Assembly: GCF_001676705.1 (NCBI RefSeq)
Contig: NZ_CP016170.1
Location: 3,162,001-3,226,000 of the forward strand
Reading direction: 5' to 3'
Source of the DNA: Bordetella bronchialis
Lineage (GTDB): Bacteria > Pseudomonadota > Gammaproteobacteria > Burkholderiales > Burkholderiaceae_B
DNA: 64,000 nt
A program made the position numbers and the translations under genes. The notes below the pieces were generated by a model. The model saw only the letters and a program-made list of their open reading frames with translations, ran no database searches and was not told the origin of the DNA. Shown here one piece after another: positions 7,613 to 15,946 of the stretch. The first letter of the stretch is position 1, and each line of letters opens with the position of its first letter.

Positions 7613-8773
7613 ATGCAGTCCCGACCCGTCCCGCGCCAAGGATCGCCTGTCTCCACCGCGGAAACACCCGGCACGGTCCGGGCCGCCACGCCCCTGCCTG
7701 CATCCGCGCCATCCACGCCGCGCAGCGTGGACTTCGACTGGAACGAGGATAGCGAAAGCGCGCACGCGGCCCGCGCGCTGCTGGGCGAAGGCTCGTCGCC
7801 CCATACGGTGGCCTCCTACCGCGCGGCGGTGCGCTACCTGGCCGCCTGGCACGAACAGCGCTTGCAAGCGCCCTTCTCCTTGCCGGTTTCCGTGCGCACC
7901 GTGGTGCTGTTCATCACCGATCACGTGCAGCATGCCGGCGAGCAGGGCCTGGCGCATGGCCTGCCGCCGGACATCGACGCCGCCCTGGTGGCGCTGGGCG
8001 TCAAGGCGCGTCCCGGGCCGCTGGCGCTGTCCACCGTGCAGCACCGCCTGGCGGTGCTTTCCGAAGCGCACCGCGCGCGCGACCTGCCCAACCCATGCCG
8101 CAGCCAGGCGGTGCAGACCCTGCTGGCCCGCACGCGGGCGGCCTACGCGCGGCGCGGCGTACACGCGGCCAAGAAACCCGCGCTGACGCGCGAACCCCTG
8201 GAACAGTTGCTGGCCACCTGCGACGACTCGCTGATCGGCCTGCGCGATCGCGCGCTGCTGTTGTTCGCCTGGGCCAGCGGCGGCCGCCGGCGTTCCGAAG
8301 TGGTGGCCGCGCGGGTGGAGGACCTGCAGCCATCGCCCGACGGCTACGTCTATGTCCTGCGGCTGTCCAAGACCAACCAGGACGGCGCCGAACGTGCCGA
8401 CATGGTCAAGCCCGTCGTCGGCCGCGCGGCGCGCGCGCTGGAAGCCTGGCTGCGCGCCGCGGCCATCCGGCACGGCCCGCTGTTCCGGCGCGTGCGGCGC
8501 GGTGGCGCGGTGCAGGAGGCGGGCCTCAGCGGAGAAGCCGTGCGGCGCATCGTCAAGCAGCGCTGCGCCATGGCGGGTCTGGACGAAGGGTATGCCGCGC
8601 ACAGCCTGCGCGCCGGCTTCGTGACGGAGGCCGGCCGCCAGGGCGTGCCGCTGGCCGAGGTCATGGCGATGACCGGGCACGCCAGCGTCAACAGCGTGGT
8701 GGGCTACCACCGCGCCGGCGCGGCGCCGACGCTGCGCGCGGCGCGCCTGCTGGAGCCCGGTTCCCCGGATTGA
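7613..8773 (+). CDS. Tyrosine-type site-specific recombinase/integrase
   Basis: A 386-residue recombinase. Residues about 50-180 form a SAM-like core-binding domain (SPHTVASYRAAVRYLAAW), and residues about 190-370 the catalytic domain with R227 (GGRRRSEV), K253 (LSKTNQ), H330 and R333 (HSLRAGF), H356 (TGHAS) and nucleophile Y365 (VGYHR): a full catalytic set. The start at 7613 is the first ATG beyond the upstream terminator that leaves a plausible N-terminus, but no clear ribosome site precedes it; 7454 is an in-frame alternative. No excisionase, phage gene, tRNA or attachment repeat was found nearby. It sits alone between two catabolic cassettes. Confidence 0.88.
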   Translation: MQSRPVPRQGSPVSTAETPGTVRAATPLPASAPSTPRSVDFDWNEDSESAHAARALLGEGSSPHTVASYRAAVRYLAAWHEQRLQAPFSLPVSVRTVVLFITDHVQHAGEQGLAHGLPPDIDAALVALGVKARPGPLALSTVQHRLAVLSEAHRARDLPNPCRSQAVQTLLARTRAAYARRGVHAAKKPALTREPLEQLLATCDDSLIGLRDRALLLFAWASGGRRRSEVVAARVEDLQPSPDGYVYVLRLSKTNQDGAERADMVKPVVGRAARALEAWLRAAAIRHGPLFRRVRRGGAVQEAGLSGEAVRRIVKQRCAMAGLDEGYAAHSLRAGFVTEAGRQGVPLAEVMAMTGHASVNSVVGYHRAGAAPTLRAARLLEPGSPD

Positions 8774-8882
8774 AGCAGCGCCGGCTGGCCGACGTCATCG
8801 TCGCCCTGGGCGCGCCGGGGCCGGATTGGCGCGCGGCTGGCCCGGAAATCCCGGCTGCCGTCCGCCACCAGGGCCTGTCCGC

Positions 8883-9614
8883 TCAGGCCCGGCCGCGCTC
8901 CAACAGCGCCTGGATGTAGCGGCCGGCTTCCAGGATGTCGCAGCGGATGGCGCGCGCGGTGGCCTCGGCGTCGTTGCGCGCCAGCGCTTCCACCGCTTCG
9001 GCGTGATAGTCCATGCGCTTCAGGTAGGGCACGTACTCGGGCAGCACCAGGTTCAGCACGGGCCCGCAGCGCAGCCACAGCGTTTCGATCGCGTCTTCGA
9101 TGATCTCCATGCCGCTCAGGGCATAGATGTGGAAATGGAAGCGGCGATGGACGTCCAGGTAGCCCTGGTGTCCGTCCACATCGATCAGGCGCTTCATGTC
9201 GGCCAGCAGGCCGCGCAGCATCGCGACGTCGTCCGGTGTCGCGTGGGCCGCCGCCTCGAACGCCGCGCGTCCTTCGAGCTCGGCGCGCATGATCAGCAGT
9301 TGCCGCAGCTGCGCCGCATCCACCTCCGGAACGACCGCGCCGCCGCCTTGCCCGCCGGTGCCGCGGCGCAGGATGCGCTCGGCCACCAGGTGGTTCACCG
9401 CGTCACGCACCGGCGTCAGGCTGATGCCCAGTTCCGCCGCCACGTCGCGCAGCAGGATGCGGTGCCCGGGCTCGTAGCGCCCCGTCAGCAAGGCTTCCCG
9501 CAGGGCCGCGTAGGCGCGGTCCCATAGCGTTTCGCGGTCTATGGGCTGCAAGGCGGGGGGCTTGGCCGCGCTGGCCACGCCGCCTGCCTTCGCGCCGGCT
9601 TTCACTGGAGACAT
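8883..9614 (-). CDS. GntR family regulator, FCD domain
   Basis: A 243-residue FadR/GntR-type regulator. After a basic Ala/Lys-rich leader, residues about 28-90 carry the winged helix (LREALLTGRYEPGHRILLRDVAAELGIS as separate elements, then TPVRDAVNHLVAERIL). The all-helical FCD ligand domain spans about 105-235, with likely metal-ligand positions in DVHRRFHFHIY and the C-terminal DYHAEAVEALARND. It is divergent from cassette B (9813-15068) and very probably regulates it through a palindrome at 9724-9739. FCD members usually sense organic acids. Confidence 0.9.
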   Translation of the reverse strand: MSPVKAGAKAGGVASAAKPPALQPIDRETLWDRAYAALREALLTGRYEPGHRILLRDVAAELGISLTPVRDAVNHLVAERILRRGTGGQGGGAVVPEVDAAQLRQLLIMRAELEGRAAFEAAAHATPDDVAMLRGLLADMKRLIDVDGHQGYLDVHRRFHFHIYALSGMEIIEDAIETLWLRCGPVLNLVLPEYVPYLKRMDYHAEAVEALARNDAEATARAIRCDILEAGRYIQALLERGRA

Positions 9615-9723
9615 CTCCCTACCTTCCCTGTCGGGTTTTAGTCAGGCGGCTATTTTCGCACCTCGCGACCGCCCTGCGGACGCCGGATGCGCCATGCCGC
9701 CATCCGCCAGATTCGGCATTGTT

Positions 9724-9739
9724 ATTTGTTATAACGAAT
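9724..9739. promoter_or_regulatory. Candidate GntR/FCD operator
   Basis: ATTTGTTATAACGAAT is a 16-base inverted repeat with a single mismatched pair and a perfect GTTATAAC centre. It lies in the 198-base divergent region between the GntR/FCD gene and the Bug gene starting at 9813, in DNA clearly richer in A+T than its surroundings. Confidence 0.5.
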
Positions 9740-9812
9740 GATAGTATGCCTCGGACGTCGGCCAAAGAGCCGCGCCCCGCGCCCTACGGGCGCCCATACG
9801 GAGGAGACCCGC

Positions 9813-10778
9813 ATGTCCTTGCTATCCCGACTGGCAGGCGCCCTGGCGTGCGCCTGCGCCATTGGCAACGCCACCGCCGCGCCCGACAATTTCCCCGACC
9901 GCAGCATCCGTTTCATCATTCCCTGGAATGCGGGCGGCTCCAACGACATCGCGGCGCGCGAACTGCAGCAGATCATCGCCGAACAGCAAAAGATCACCGT
10001 CGTCGTGGAAAACGCGCCGGGCGCCACCGGCGCCATCGGCATGGGCAAGGTCGCCGCCGCGCCTCCCGACGGCTATATGGTCGGGATGGGCACCAGCTCC
10101 ACGCTGGCGCAGATCGCGCAAAACCTGACCCCGCTGCGCAATGAACAGTTCGCCCATATCGCCCGCGTGTCCACCGACCCGCTGATGCTGCTGGTGCCCA
10201 AGGACGGCCCGGCCGACCTGGAGCAGTTCCTTGCCCACATGAAGCAGAACCCGGGCAAGGTCTCCATCGGCACGCCCGGCACCAACAACCTGAACCACAT
10301 CTTTGCCGAGATGACCGCGCGGGCGGCGGGCGTCAGCTATGTCAACGTCCCCTACCCCGGCGGCTCGCGCGTCATCGCCGACCTGGCGGGCAAGCAGATC
10401 CAGGCCGCCGTGCTCAAGCCTTCCGAAAGCAAGGGCCAGATCGATGCCGGCTATGTGCGGCCGATCGGTGTCTTCGGCAACGAGCGGCTGCAGGTCTATC
10501 CCGACGTGCCGACCTTCAAGGAGAAAGGCTACGACGTCTATCCCTATGGGCCACTGGTGCAGATGGCCTACATCGTTGCCCCGGCCGGCGTGTCGCCGGA
10601 GGTGCGCCAGCGCCTGATCGACATCTTTTCCAAGGCCATCCAGAGCGAGAAGTTCAAGACCTTCGCGCAGCAGAACGGCTTCCTGGTCGACGACATGAAG
10701 GGCCAGGATCTGGACAACGAAGTCAAGAACGTCCAGGCGACGCTGAACAACGTGGCCGCCAAGGTCTTCAAGCAATGA
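9813..10778 (+). CDS. Bug/TctC-type substrate-binding protein (2)
   Basis: A 321-residue periplasmic receptor with a signal peptide ending near ATAAP. The Bug signature is RSIRFIIPWNAGGSNDIAARE; the Trp-Asn in place of the usual Tyr-Pro before AGG is a small variation in the ligand loop. GAGGAG at 9801-9806 sets the start at 9813, although the frame is open from 9738. It is the first gene of cassette B and is followed 7 bases later by an enolase-superfamily gene, so receptor and enzyme are probably co-translated. No membrane partners are encoded nearby. Confidence 0.92.
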   Translation: MSLLSRLAGALACACAIGNATAAPDNFPDRSIRFIIPWNAGGSNDIAARELQQIIAEQQKITVVVENAPGATGAIGMGKVAAAPPDGYMVGMGTSSTLAQIAQNLTPLRNEQFAHIARVSTDPLMLLVPKDGPADLEQFLAHMKQNPGKVSIGTPGTNNLNHIFAEMTARAAGVSYVNVPYPGGSRVIADLAGKQIQAAVLKPSESKGQIDAGYVRPIGVFGNERLQVYPDVPTFKEKGYDVYPYGPLVQMAYIVAPAGVSPEVRQRLIDIFSKAIQSEKFKTFAQQNGFLVDDMKGQDLDNEVKNVQATLNNVAAKVFKQ

Positions 10779-10785
10779 GGAAACA

Positions 10786-11928
10786 ATGAGCACAATCAAG
10801 AAAGTCACCTGCCATGTCGTCTCCGCGCCGGTCGAGCGGCCCTTTACTTCCTCGCGCGGCTGGCTGTACAAGACGCGCGGCTCCTGCATCGTGGAGATCG
10901 AAACGGCCGACGGCGTGGTGGGCTGGGGCGAATGCTACGGCCCGGCCCAGGTGGCGCGTGCGTATATCGAGTCGCAGTACGGCCCCCGCATCGTCGGCCG
11001 CGACGCATTCGACGTGGAAGTGATCTGGGAGGACCTGTACAACCGCATCAAGGACTACGGCAATACGGGCATGGCGATATCGGCCCTGAGCGGCATCGAT
11101 ATCGCGCTGTGGGACATCATCGGCAAGGTCTGCGGCAAGCCCGTGCACAAGCTGATCGGCGGCGCGTACCGCACCGAAGTGCAATCCTATGCCACGGGTC
11201 TTTACTTCATCGACATGGACCGCCTGATCGAGGAAGCCGTGGAAGAGGCGCGCGAATACGTGCACCAGGGCTTCCGCGCGATCAAGATGAAGATCGGCCT
11301 GGGCTCGCCCAAGCTGGATATCCAGCGCGTCGCCGCCGTGCGGGAGGCCGTGGGCGATGACGTCCGCCTGATGGTGGACGCCAACCATTGCTTTACCGTG
11401 CCCGCCGCCATACGACTGGGACGCGAACTGGAAAAGCTGGACATCGAGTGGTTCGAGGAGCCGATCTCGCCGGAGGACCTCGACGGCTATGTGGAAGTCA
11501 CGCGCGCCCTGGACATGGCCGTGGCCGGCGGCGAGAACGAGTTCACGCGCTGGGGTTTTCGCGACATCGTCGCGCGCAAGGCCATGGACATCGTGCAGCC
11601 GGATGTCTGCGCGGCGGGCGGGATCAGCGAATGCCGCAAGATCGCCGCGCTGGCCCTGGCGCACGGCGTGGAGTGCGTGCCGCATGCCTGGGGCTCGGCG
11701 ATCGGCCTGGCGGCCACGCTGCACTTCCTGGCCGCCCTGCCCGACCAGCCGCCCAGCTTCCGGCCCATGCCGCCGCTGCTGGAGTTCGAACAGTGCGAAA
11801 ACCCCTTCCGCGACCTGCTGACCGTGGAGCCCATCGAACAGCGCCGCGGCGTGGTGCGGATTCCCACCGGCCCCGGCCTGGGCATCGACATCAAGCGCGA
11901 TGTCCTGGACCGCTATCGCGTTGCCTGA
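10786..11928 (+). CDS. Mandelate racemase/muconate lactonizing enzyme family protein (2)
   Basis: A 380-residue enolase-superfamily enzyme. Visible active-site elements are IKMKIG (K167, K169), metal ligands D198 (VDANHCF), E224 (WFEEPI) and E250 (AGGEN), and H300 (VPHAWG). The complete KxK plus His set supports racemase or acid-sugar dehydratase chemistry. GAGG lies just upstream of the ATG, in the spacer after the Bug gene. In cassette B it precedes an FAH-family hydrolase, which fits a route from a sugar acid to a 3-deoxy-2-keto acid and on to C-C cleavage or hydration (inference). Confidence 0.9.
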   Translation: MSTIKKVTCHVVSAPVERPFTSSRGWLYKTRGSCIVEIETADGVVGWGECYGPAQVARAYIESQYGPRIVGRDAFDVEVIWEDLYNRIKDYGNTGMAISALSGIDIALWDIIGKVCGKPVHKLIGGAYRTEVQSYATGLYFIDMDRLIEEAVEEAREYVHQGFRAIKMKIGLGSPKLDIQRVAAVREAVGDDVRLMVDANHCFTVPAAIRLGRELEKLDIEWFEEPISPEDLDGYVEVTRALDMAVAGGENEFTRWGFRDIVARKAMDIVQPDVCAAGGISECRKIAALALAHGVECVPHAWGSAIGLAATLHFLAALPDQPPSFRPMPPLLEFEQCENPFRDLLTVEPIEQRRGVVRIPTGPGLGIDIKRDVLDRYRVA

Positions 11929-11946
11929 GCCCGCGCAGAGATCCCC

Positions 11947-12843
11947 ATGCGATTCGTATCGTTCTATCGCGGCGATGGCCGTGTGGTGCCCGGCTTCATC
12001 GACGATAGCCGGCCGGGCGAGGCCTGCGTCGTCGATGTGACATCGCCCGCCAACGGTGGATGGGCGGCAGCCTTGCCGGCCGATCTGTTGTCCTGGGTGG
12101 AGATGGACCTGGGCGCGCTGGCCGCGCGGCTGCGGGACCATGCGTTTCCCGATGCCGCCCGGCTGCCGCTGGCCGGCACGCGGCTGGCCGCGCCCCTGCC
12201 CCGCCCGGGCAAGATTGTCGGGGCGGCCTTCAACTATCGCGACGCCCTGAAGGAGCGCGACATGGCGCCGCCGGCATCGCCGGTGATCTTCATCAAGTCC
12301 GGCCGCACGGTCATCGGGCCGGACGATCCGGTGCGCCTGGCCGCCGACGTGGGCAATGTGACCTACGAGGCCGAACTGGCCGTGGTAATCGGGCGCACGG
12401 CGCTGCGCATCGACGCGGCCCAGGCGCCGGCCCACATCGCCGGTTACCTGACGCTGAACGACGTGAGCGCCAGCGATATGGTGCGCGCCGACAAGGCCTT
12501 CGTGCGCGGCAAGAACCAGCCCACCTTCTGCCCCTGCGGCCCGTGGATCGCCACGCCGGACGAAGTGCCCGCGCCGCAGGCGCTGGACGTCAGCCTGCGC
12601 CTGGACGGCACGCTGCGGCAATCCGGCAATACCTCGGACCTGGTGTTCGGCATCGCCGAGCTGATCGCCTACGCGTCCACGCAGATGCCGCTGGATCCGG
12701 GCGATATCATTGCCACCGGCACGCCGGCCGGCGTGGCCATATCCCACCAACCCGCGGCGTGGCTGCGGCCCGGCTCGACGATGGTCGCCGAAGTCCAGGG
12801 CCTGGGCGCGCTGCGCAACCCCATCGTGGCGAGCCTATCCTGA
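11947..12843 (+). CDS. Fumarylacetoacetate hydrolase family protein (1)
   Basis: A 298-residue FAH-fold protein. An N-terminal arm is followed by the catalytic domain with VGAAFNYRDALKE (about 95-107), PVIFIKSGRTVIG, the metal-binding YEAELAVVIGR (about 139-149), NDVSASDM and IIATGTPAGV. Such short FAH proteins include 2-keto-3-deoxy acid dehydratases or hydrolases, oxaloacetate decarboxylases and 2-hydroxymuconate-pathway enzymes. With the enolase-superfamily neighbours a deoxy-keto-acid role is favoured. Its stop overlaps the next start by one base (TGATG). Confidence 0.88.
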   Translation: MRFVSFYRGDGRVVPGFIDDSRPGEACVVDVTSPANGGWAAALPADLLSWVEMDLGALAARLRDHAFPDAARLPLAGTRLAAPLPRPGKIVGAAFNYRDALKERDMAPPASPVIFIKSGRTVIGPDDPVRLAADVGNVTYEAELAVVIGRTALRIDAAQAPAHIAGYLTLNDVSASDMVRADKAFVRGKNQPTFCPCGPWIATPDEVPAPQALDVSLRLDGTLRQSGNTSDLVFGIAELIAYASTQMPLDPGDIIATGTPAGVAISHQPAAWLRPGSTMVAEVQGLGALRNPIVASLS

Positions 12844-13805
12844 TGACTGCCCAACCCATCGTGGTGCTGACCAGCGCCATCCATCCCGACGAACACACGC
12901 GCCTGGCCCGGCACGCATCGGTGCGCGTACCGGCCGACGCCAGACCCGAGACCCTGAAGGCCGCCATGGCGGACGCCGACGGACTCATCGTGCGCAACCC
13001 CCTGCCGGCCGATATCTTCGACCATGCGCCGCGCCTGAAGGGGGTCGTGCGCCATGGCGTCGGGCTGGACATGATTCCCATGGAGGCGGCCAACCGGCAT
13101 GGCATTACCGTGGCCAACATCCCGGGCGCCAATACCGCATCCGTGGTCGAGTACTGCCTGGCGGCCATGCTGCACCTGCGGCGGCGCCTGCCGGCCGTGG
13201 ACGCCATGCTGCGCGAGCAAGGCTGGGGGCCGGCGCGCGCCTACGGCGAAGGCGGCGGCGAACTCGCGGGCGCCACCTGCGGCATCGTCGGCGTGGGCGC
13301 CATCGGCAGCCGGCTGGCCGCGGTGGCGCGCGTACTGGACATGCGGGTCCTGGGCCTGACGCGCCGTCCGGAAAGCCTGCCCGACGGCGTGCGCGCGGTG
13401 GACAAGGCGACGCTGATGCGCGAGTCCGATGTGATCGTGCTGGCCTGCCCGCTCAATGAGCAGACGCGCGGCCTAATCGATGCGGCGGCCCTGGCGCTTG
13501 CCAGGCCGGACGCCCTGCTCATCAATGTCTCGCGCGGTCCGGTGGTCGATACGGCGGCCCTGCTGTCCGCGCTGCGCGAGGGACGGCTGGGAGGCGCCGC
13601 GCTGGACGTCCACGACGTGCAGCCGCTGCCCAAGGACGCCGCGGTGCTGCGGCAGTCCGGGATGCTGCTGACGCCGCACATGGCCGGCAGCACCACCGCC
13701 AGCATGCGCCGCATGAGCCAGGGCGCGGTGGACGAGATGCTGCGCATCCTGCGCGGCGAACCGCCCGTGAACTGGGTCAACCGCGACGCCGCGCGGCGCG
13801 CGTGA
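12843..13805 (+). CDS. D-2-hydroxyacid dehydrogenase family protein (2), Gln in place of catalytic Glu
   Basis: A 320-residue NAD(P)-dependent dehydrogenase homologue. The Rossmann motif GIVGVGAIG is at about 147-155. Catalytic R231 (NVSRGP) and H279 (TPHMAG) are present, but the position of the usual Glu before Pro is Q260 (DVHDVQPLP). The same substitution is known in NAD formate dehydrogenases of this fold, so the enzyme need not be dead, but its chemistry may differ. The start is fixed by the TGATG junction with the FAH gene; the open frame before it is a shadow. Confidence 0.88.
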   Translation: MTAQPIVVLTSAIHPDEHTRLARHASVRVPADARPETLKAAMADADGLIVRNPLPADIFDHAPRLKGVVRHGVGLDMIPMEAANRHGITVANIPGANTASVVEYCLAAMLHLRRRLPAVDAMLREQGWGPARAYGEGGGELAGATCGIVGVGAIGSRLAAVARVLDMRVLGLTRRPESLPDGVRAVDKATLMRESDVIVLACPLNEQTRGLIDAAALALARPDALLINVSRGPVVDTAALLSALREGRLGGAALDVHDVQPLPKDAAVLRQSGMLLTPHMAGSTTASMRRMSQGAVDEMLRILRGEPPVNWVNRDAARRA

Positions 13806-13925
13806 CCCCGGCCATGGCGGGGGACCTTGTCCCCGCATGACCGTCCCGCTTGCCGCCCGCGACGCCCCGTGCGCGGCGGACCTGGCAGGCCTCATGGGCT
13901 TGAACCATAACGTGAAGGAGACATC

Positions 13926-15068
13926 ATGCGTATCACCGATCTGAAGGCCGTGCCCATTTCCTTTCCCGTGCCGGAGAACAAGTCCGTGCGCCTGGGCATC
14001 GGCCGCAGCGTCAAGCGCGATGCCGTGCTGGTGCGCGTGGAGACGGACGAAGGCGTGATCGGCTGGGGAGAGGCCCATCACGGCCGCTGCCCGGGCGCCA
14101 TCGCGAAGCTGGTCGATACCACCGTGCGGGAGCTGGTCCTGGGCATGGACCCGCGCGACGTCAGCGGCGTCACGGCGCGCGTACTGAAGATGCAGTTCGC
14201 CAGCCACGGCATGGGTGCGGCGGCCGCGCTGGCCCTGAGCGGGCTGGACCTGGCGCTATGGGACATCCGTTGCCAGCTTACCGGCTGGCCGCTGTACCGC
14301 CTGCTCGGGGGCTCGCCCCGGCCCATCAAGGCCTATGCCGGCGGCATCGCCCTGGGCTGGCAGCCGCCCGAAAGCCTGGCGCAGGAAGCCCTGGGCCTGG
14401 TGGAACAGGGCTATCGCGCGCTGAAGCTGCGGGTGGGCGACACGCCGGCGCGCGACATCGCCCGCGTGCGCGCAGTGCGCGCCGCCGTCGGCGAGGACAT
14501 CGACATCCTGGTCGACGCCAACACCAATTACCGCATCGAAGACGTCCGGCGCGTCATGCCGGCCTACGAGGAATGCCAGGTCGTGTGGCTGGAAGAACCC
14601 TTCCCCGCCCACGATCACCATGCCTACGCCACCGCCGCCCGGCTGGGCCGGGTGCCGCTGGCCGCCGGCGAAAACCACTACACGCGCTACGAATTCGGCC
14701 CCCTGCTGGAATCCGGCAGCGTGGGCTACGTGCAGCCCGACCTGTCCAAGGTGGGCGGCGTCACCGAGGCCATGCGCGTGGCCGCCATGGCGGGCGCGCT
14801 GAAGCTGTCCGTGAACCCGCATACCTCGGCGACGGCGATCAATATGGCGACCTCCATCCACTACCTGTGCGCCGTCGACAACCCGGGATATTTCGAAGCG
14901 GACGTGACCGCGCTGAATCCCTTCCGCGACGAAATGATGGACCTGGCGCCGTACACGCTGGACAAGGACGGCTGCGTGCATCCGCACGAAGGCGTGGGCA
15001 TCGGCCTGCGCATCGACGCGGCCTTCCTGGCCGCGCATCCCTTGATCGAAGGCCCCTGCTACGTCTGA
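13926..15068 (+). CDS. Mandelate racemase/muconate lactonizing enzyme family protein (3)
   Basis: A 380-residue enolase-superfamily enzyme and last gene of cassette B. Metal ligands are D197 (VDANTNY), E223 (WLEEPF) and E249 (AAGEN), with H299 (NPHTS). The lysine motif is LKLRVG (K167, R169): the second Lys of KxK is Arg, which alters the base on one face. GAAGGAGA lies just before the ATG. The 120-base gap before it holds only a GC hairpin near 13817-13836 without a T-run. Its 3' end overlaps the convergent TetR gene by 10 bases. A second, distinct dehydratase or an epimerase for the same regulon is plausible. Confidence 0.9.
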   Translation: MRITDLKAVPISFPVPENKSVRLGIGRSVKRDAVLVRVETDEGVIGWGEAHHGRCPGAIAKLVDTTVRELVLGMDPRDVSGVTARVLKMQFASHGMGAAAALALSGLDLALWDIRCQLTGWPLYRLLGGSPRPIKAYAGGIALGWQPPESLAQEALGLVEQGYRALKLRVGDTPARDIARVRAVRAAVGEDIDILVDANTNYRIEDVRRVMPAYEECQVVWLEEPFPAHDHHAYATAARLGRVPLAAGENHYTRYEFGPLLESGSVGYVQPDLSKVGGVTEAMRVAAMAGALKLSVNPHTSATAINMATSIHYLCAVDNPGYFEADVTALNPFRDEMMDLAPYTLDKDGCVHPHEGVGIGLRIDAAFLAAHPLIEGPCYV

Positions 15069-15787
15069 CGCGTTGCCGCGCCCTTGCGGGCGCGGCTCGC
15101 CTTCCGCCGCGCGGGCGGCCGCACGCCCGCAAGCTCCGCCATGATGCCGCGCGCATGCGCGGGGCCCGCGGCGATCCCGCTCAGCAGCAGCGACATCGAG
15201 AAGTGGATGACCTGCGCCACGTCGACGGGACGGTCCTCGGAATCCAGGCGGTCGCCGATGATGAGGGTGGCCAGGCCATGCTCCACCGACCAGGCCGCAT
15301 GCGTGACCAGCGGCATATCCGGCGCGGTCCAGCCGTGCTCGCCCGCGTAGTCGCGCACCGCCGCGGCGAATAGCTCGAAGGACACGTTGGTGGCTTCGGC
15401 CAGTTCGGGATAATCGCCCTTGCGCAGGATGCGCGGGCCTATCATCAGGTCGAACAGCCCCTTGTGGTCCTGCGCGAAGCGCACGTAGATGCGCATCATC
15501 TCGTAGGCGCGCGCCAGCCTGCCGTCGATGCCGGCCAGGGCCTGGCGGCGCAGCGCGATCAGGTCCTGGAAGCCGCTGGCGGCTATCGCGGCCAGCAAGC
15601 CCATCTTGCCGTCGAAATGCCGCGACGGCGCGGCCTCGGACACCCCCACGGCCTTGGCCAGCTGGCGCAGGCTCATGTCGTGCACGCCGACCTCTTCCAG
15701 TTCGCGCCGCGCCTGCGCGATCAAGGCGCTGCGCAGGTCGCCATGATGGTAGGGCGCCGTCTCCGCGCCGCCGGTCTTCTTCCTCAC
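15059..15787 (-). CDS. TetR/AcrR family transcriptional regulator
   Basis: A 242-residue repressor-type protein starting with GTG at 15787, with AGAAGGA upstream. The N-terminal HTH spans about 14-60 (HHGDLRSALIAQARREL, MSLRQLAKAVGVSEAAPSRHFDGKMGLL); the C-terminal ligand and dimer domain has a TetR_C-type helix set near 75-205, and the tail is strongly basic. It is divergent from the enoyl-CoA hydratase operon. Two palindromes in the shared promoter and a third before the facing fumarylacetoacetase gene suggest it represses itself, the operon and fahA. The ligand may be an acyl-CoA or pathway acid. Confidence 0.9.
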   Translation of the reverse strand: MRKKTGGAETAPYHHGDLRSALIAQARRELEEVGVHDMSLRQLAKAVGVSEAAPSRHFDGKMGLLAAIAASGFQDLIALRRQALAGIDGRLARAYEMMRIYVRFAQDHKGLFDLMIGPRILRKGDYPELAEATNVSFELFAAAVRDYAGEHGWTAPDMPLVTHAAWSVEHGLATLIIGDRLDSEDRPVDVAQVIHFSMSLLLSGIAAGPAHARGIMAELAGVRPPARRKASRARKGAATRQT

Positions 15788-15850
15788 GTCTGCGATTCCT
15801 TCTGGACCACCGCCCCGGAGGGCCGGTATTTACCCTGACTTGCCGCTCAA

Positions 15851-15865
15851 GTTAACGATGTTATC
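15851..15865. promoter_or_regulatory. TetR operator candidate 1
   Basis: GTTAACGATGTTATC lies in the divergent region between the TetR gene and the enoyl-CoA hydratase gene. It matches the 15-base dyad pattern GWTAAC-N3-GTTAWC seen again at 15878 and 20476, and the flanking AAG on the GTTAAC side is also shared with site 3. Confidence 0.65.
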
Positions 15866-15877
15866 ATCACCCCAAGA

Positions 15878-15892
15878 GTTAATACTGTTAAC
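15878..15892. promoter_or_regulatory. TetR operator candidate 2
   Basis: GTTAATACTGTTAAC is the second copy of the dyad, 27 bases (about 2.5 helical turns) from the first. It sits closer to the enoyl-CoA hydratase start and could occlude its promoter. Confidence 0.6.
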
Positions 15893-15946
15893 TTCATAAA
15901 GCGGCCGGTCGCGCCTTGCTGGCGGCCCCGCGATCGGAGACACCGC

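Noticed and set aside
7389..8882. Prophage or integrative element around the tyrosine recombinase
   Set aside because: No phage structural genes, excisionase, tRNA or direct repeats were found, so only the recombinase itself was annotated.
13817..13836. GC hairpin between the dehydrogenase and enolase-superfamily genes of cassette B
   Set aside because: It has no T-run and the downstream gene appears to belong to the same operon, so it was not called a terminator.
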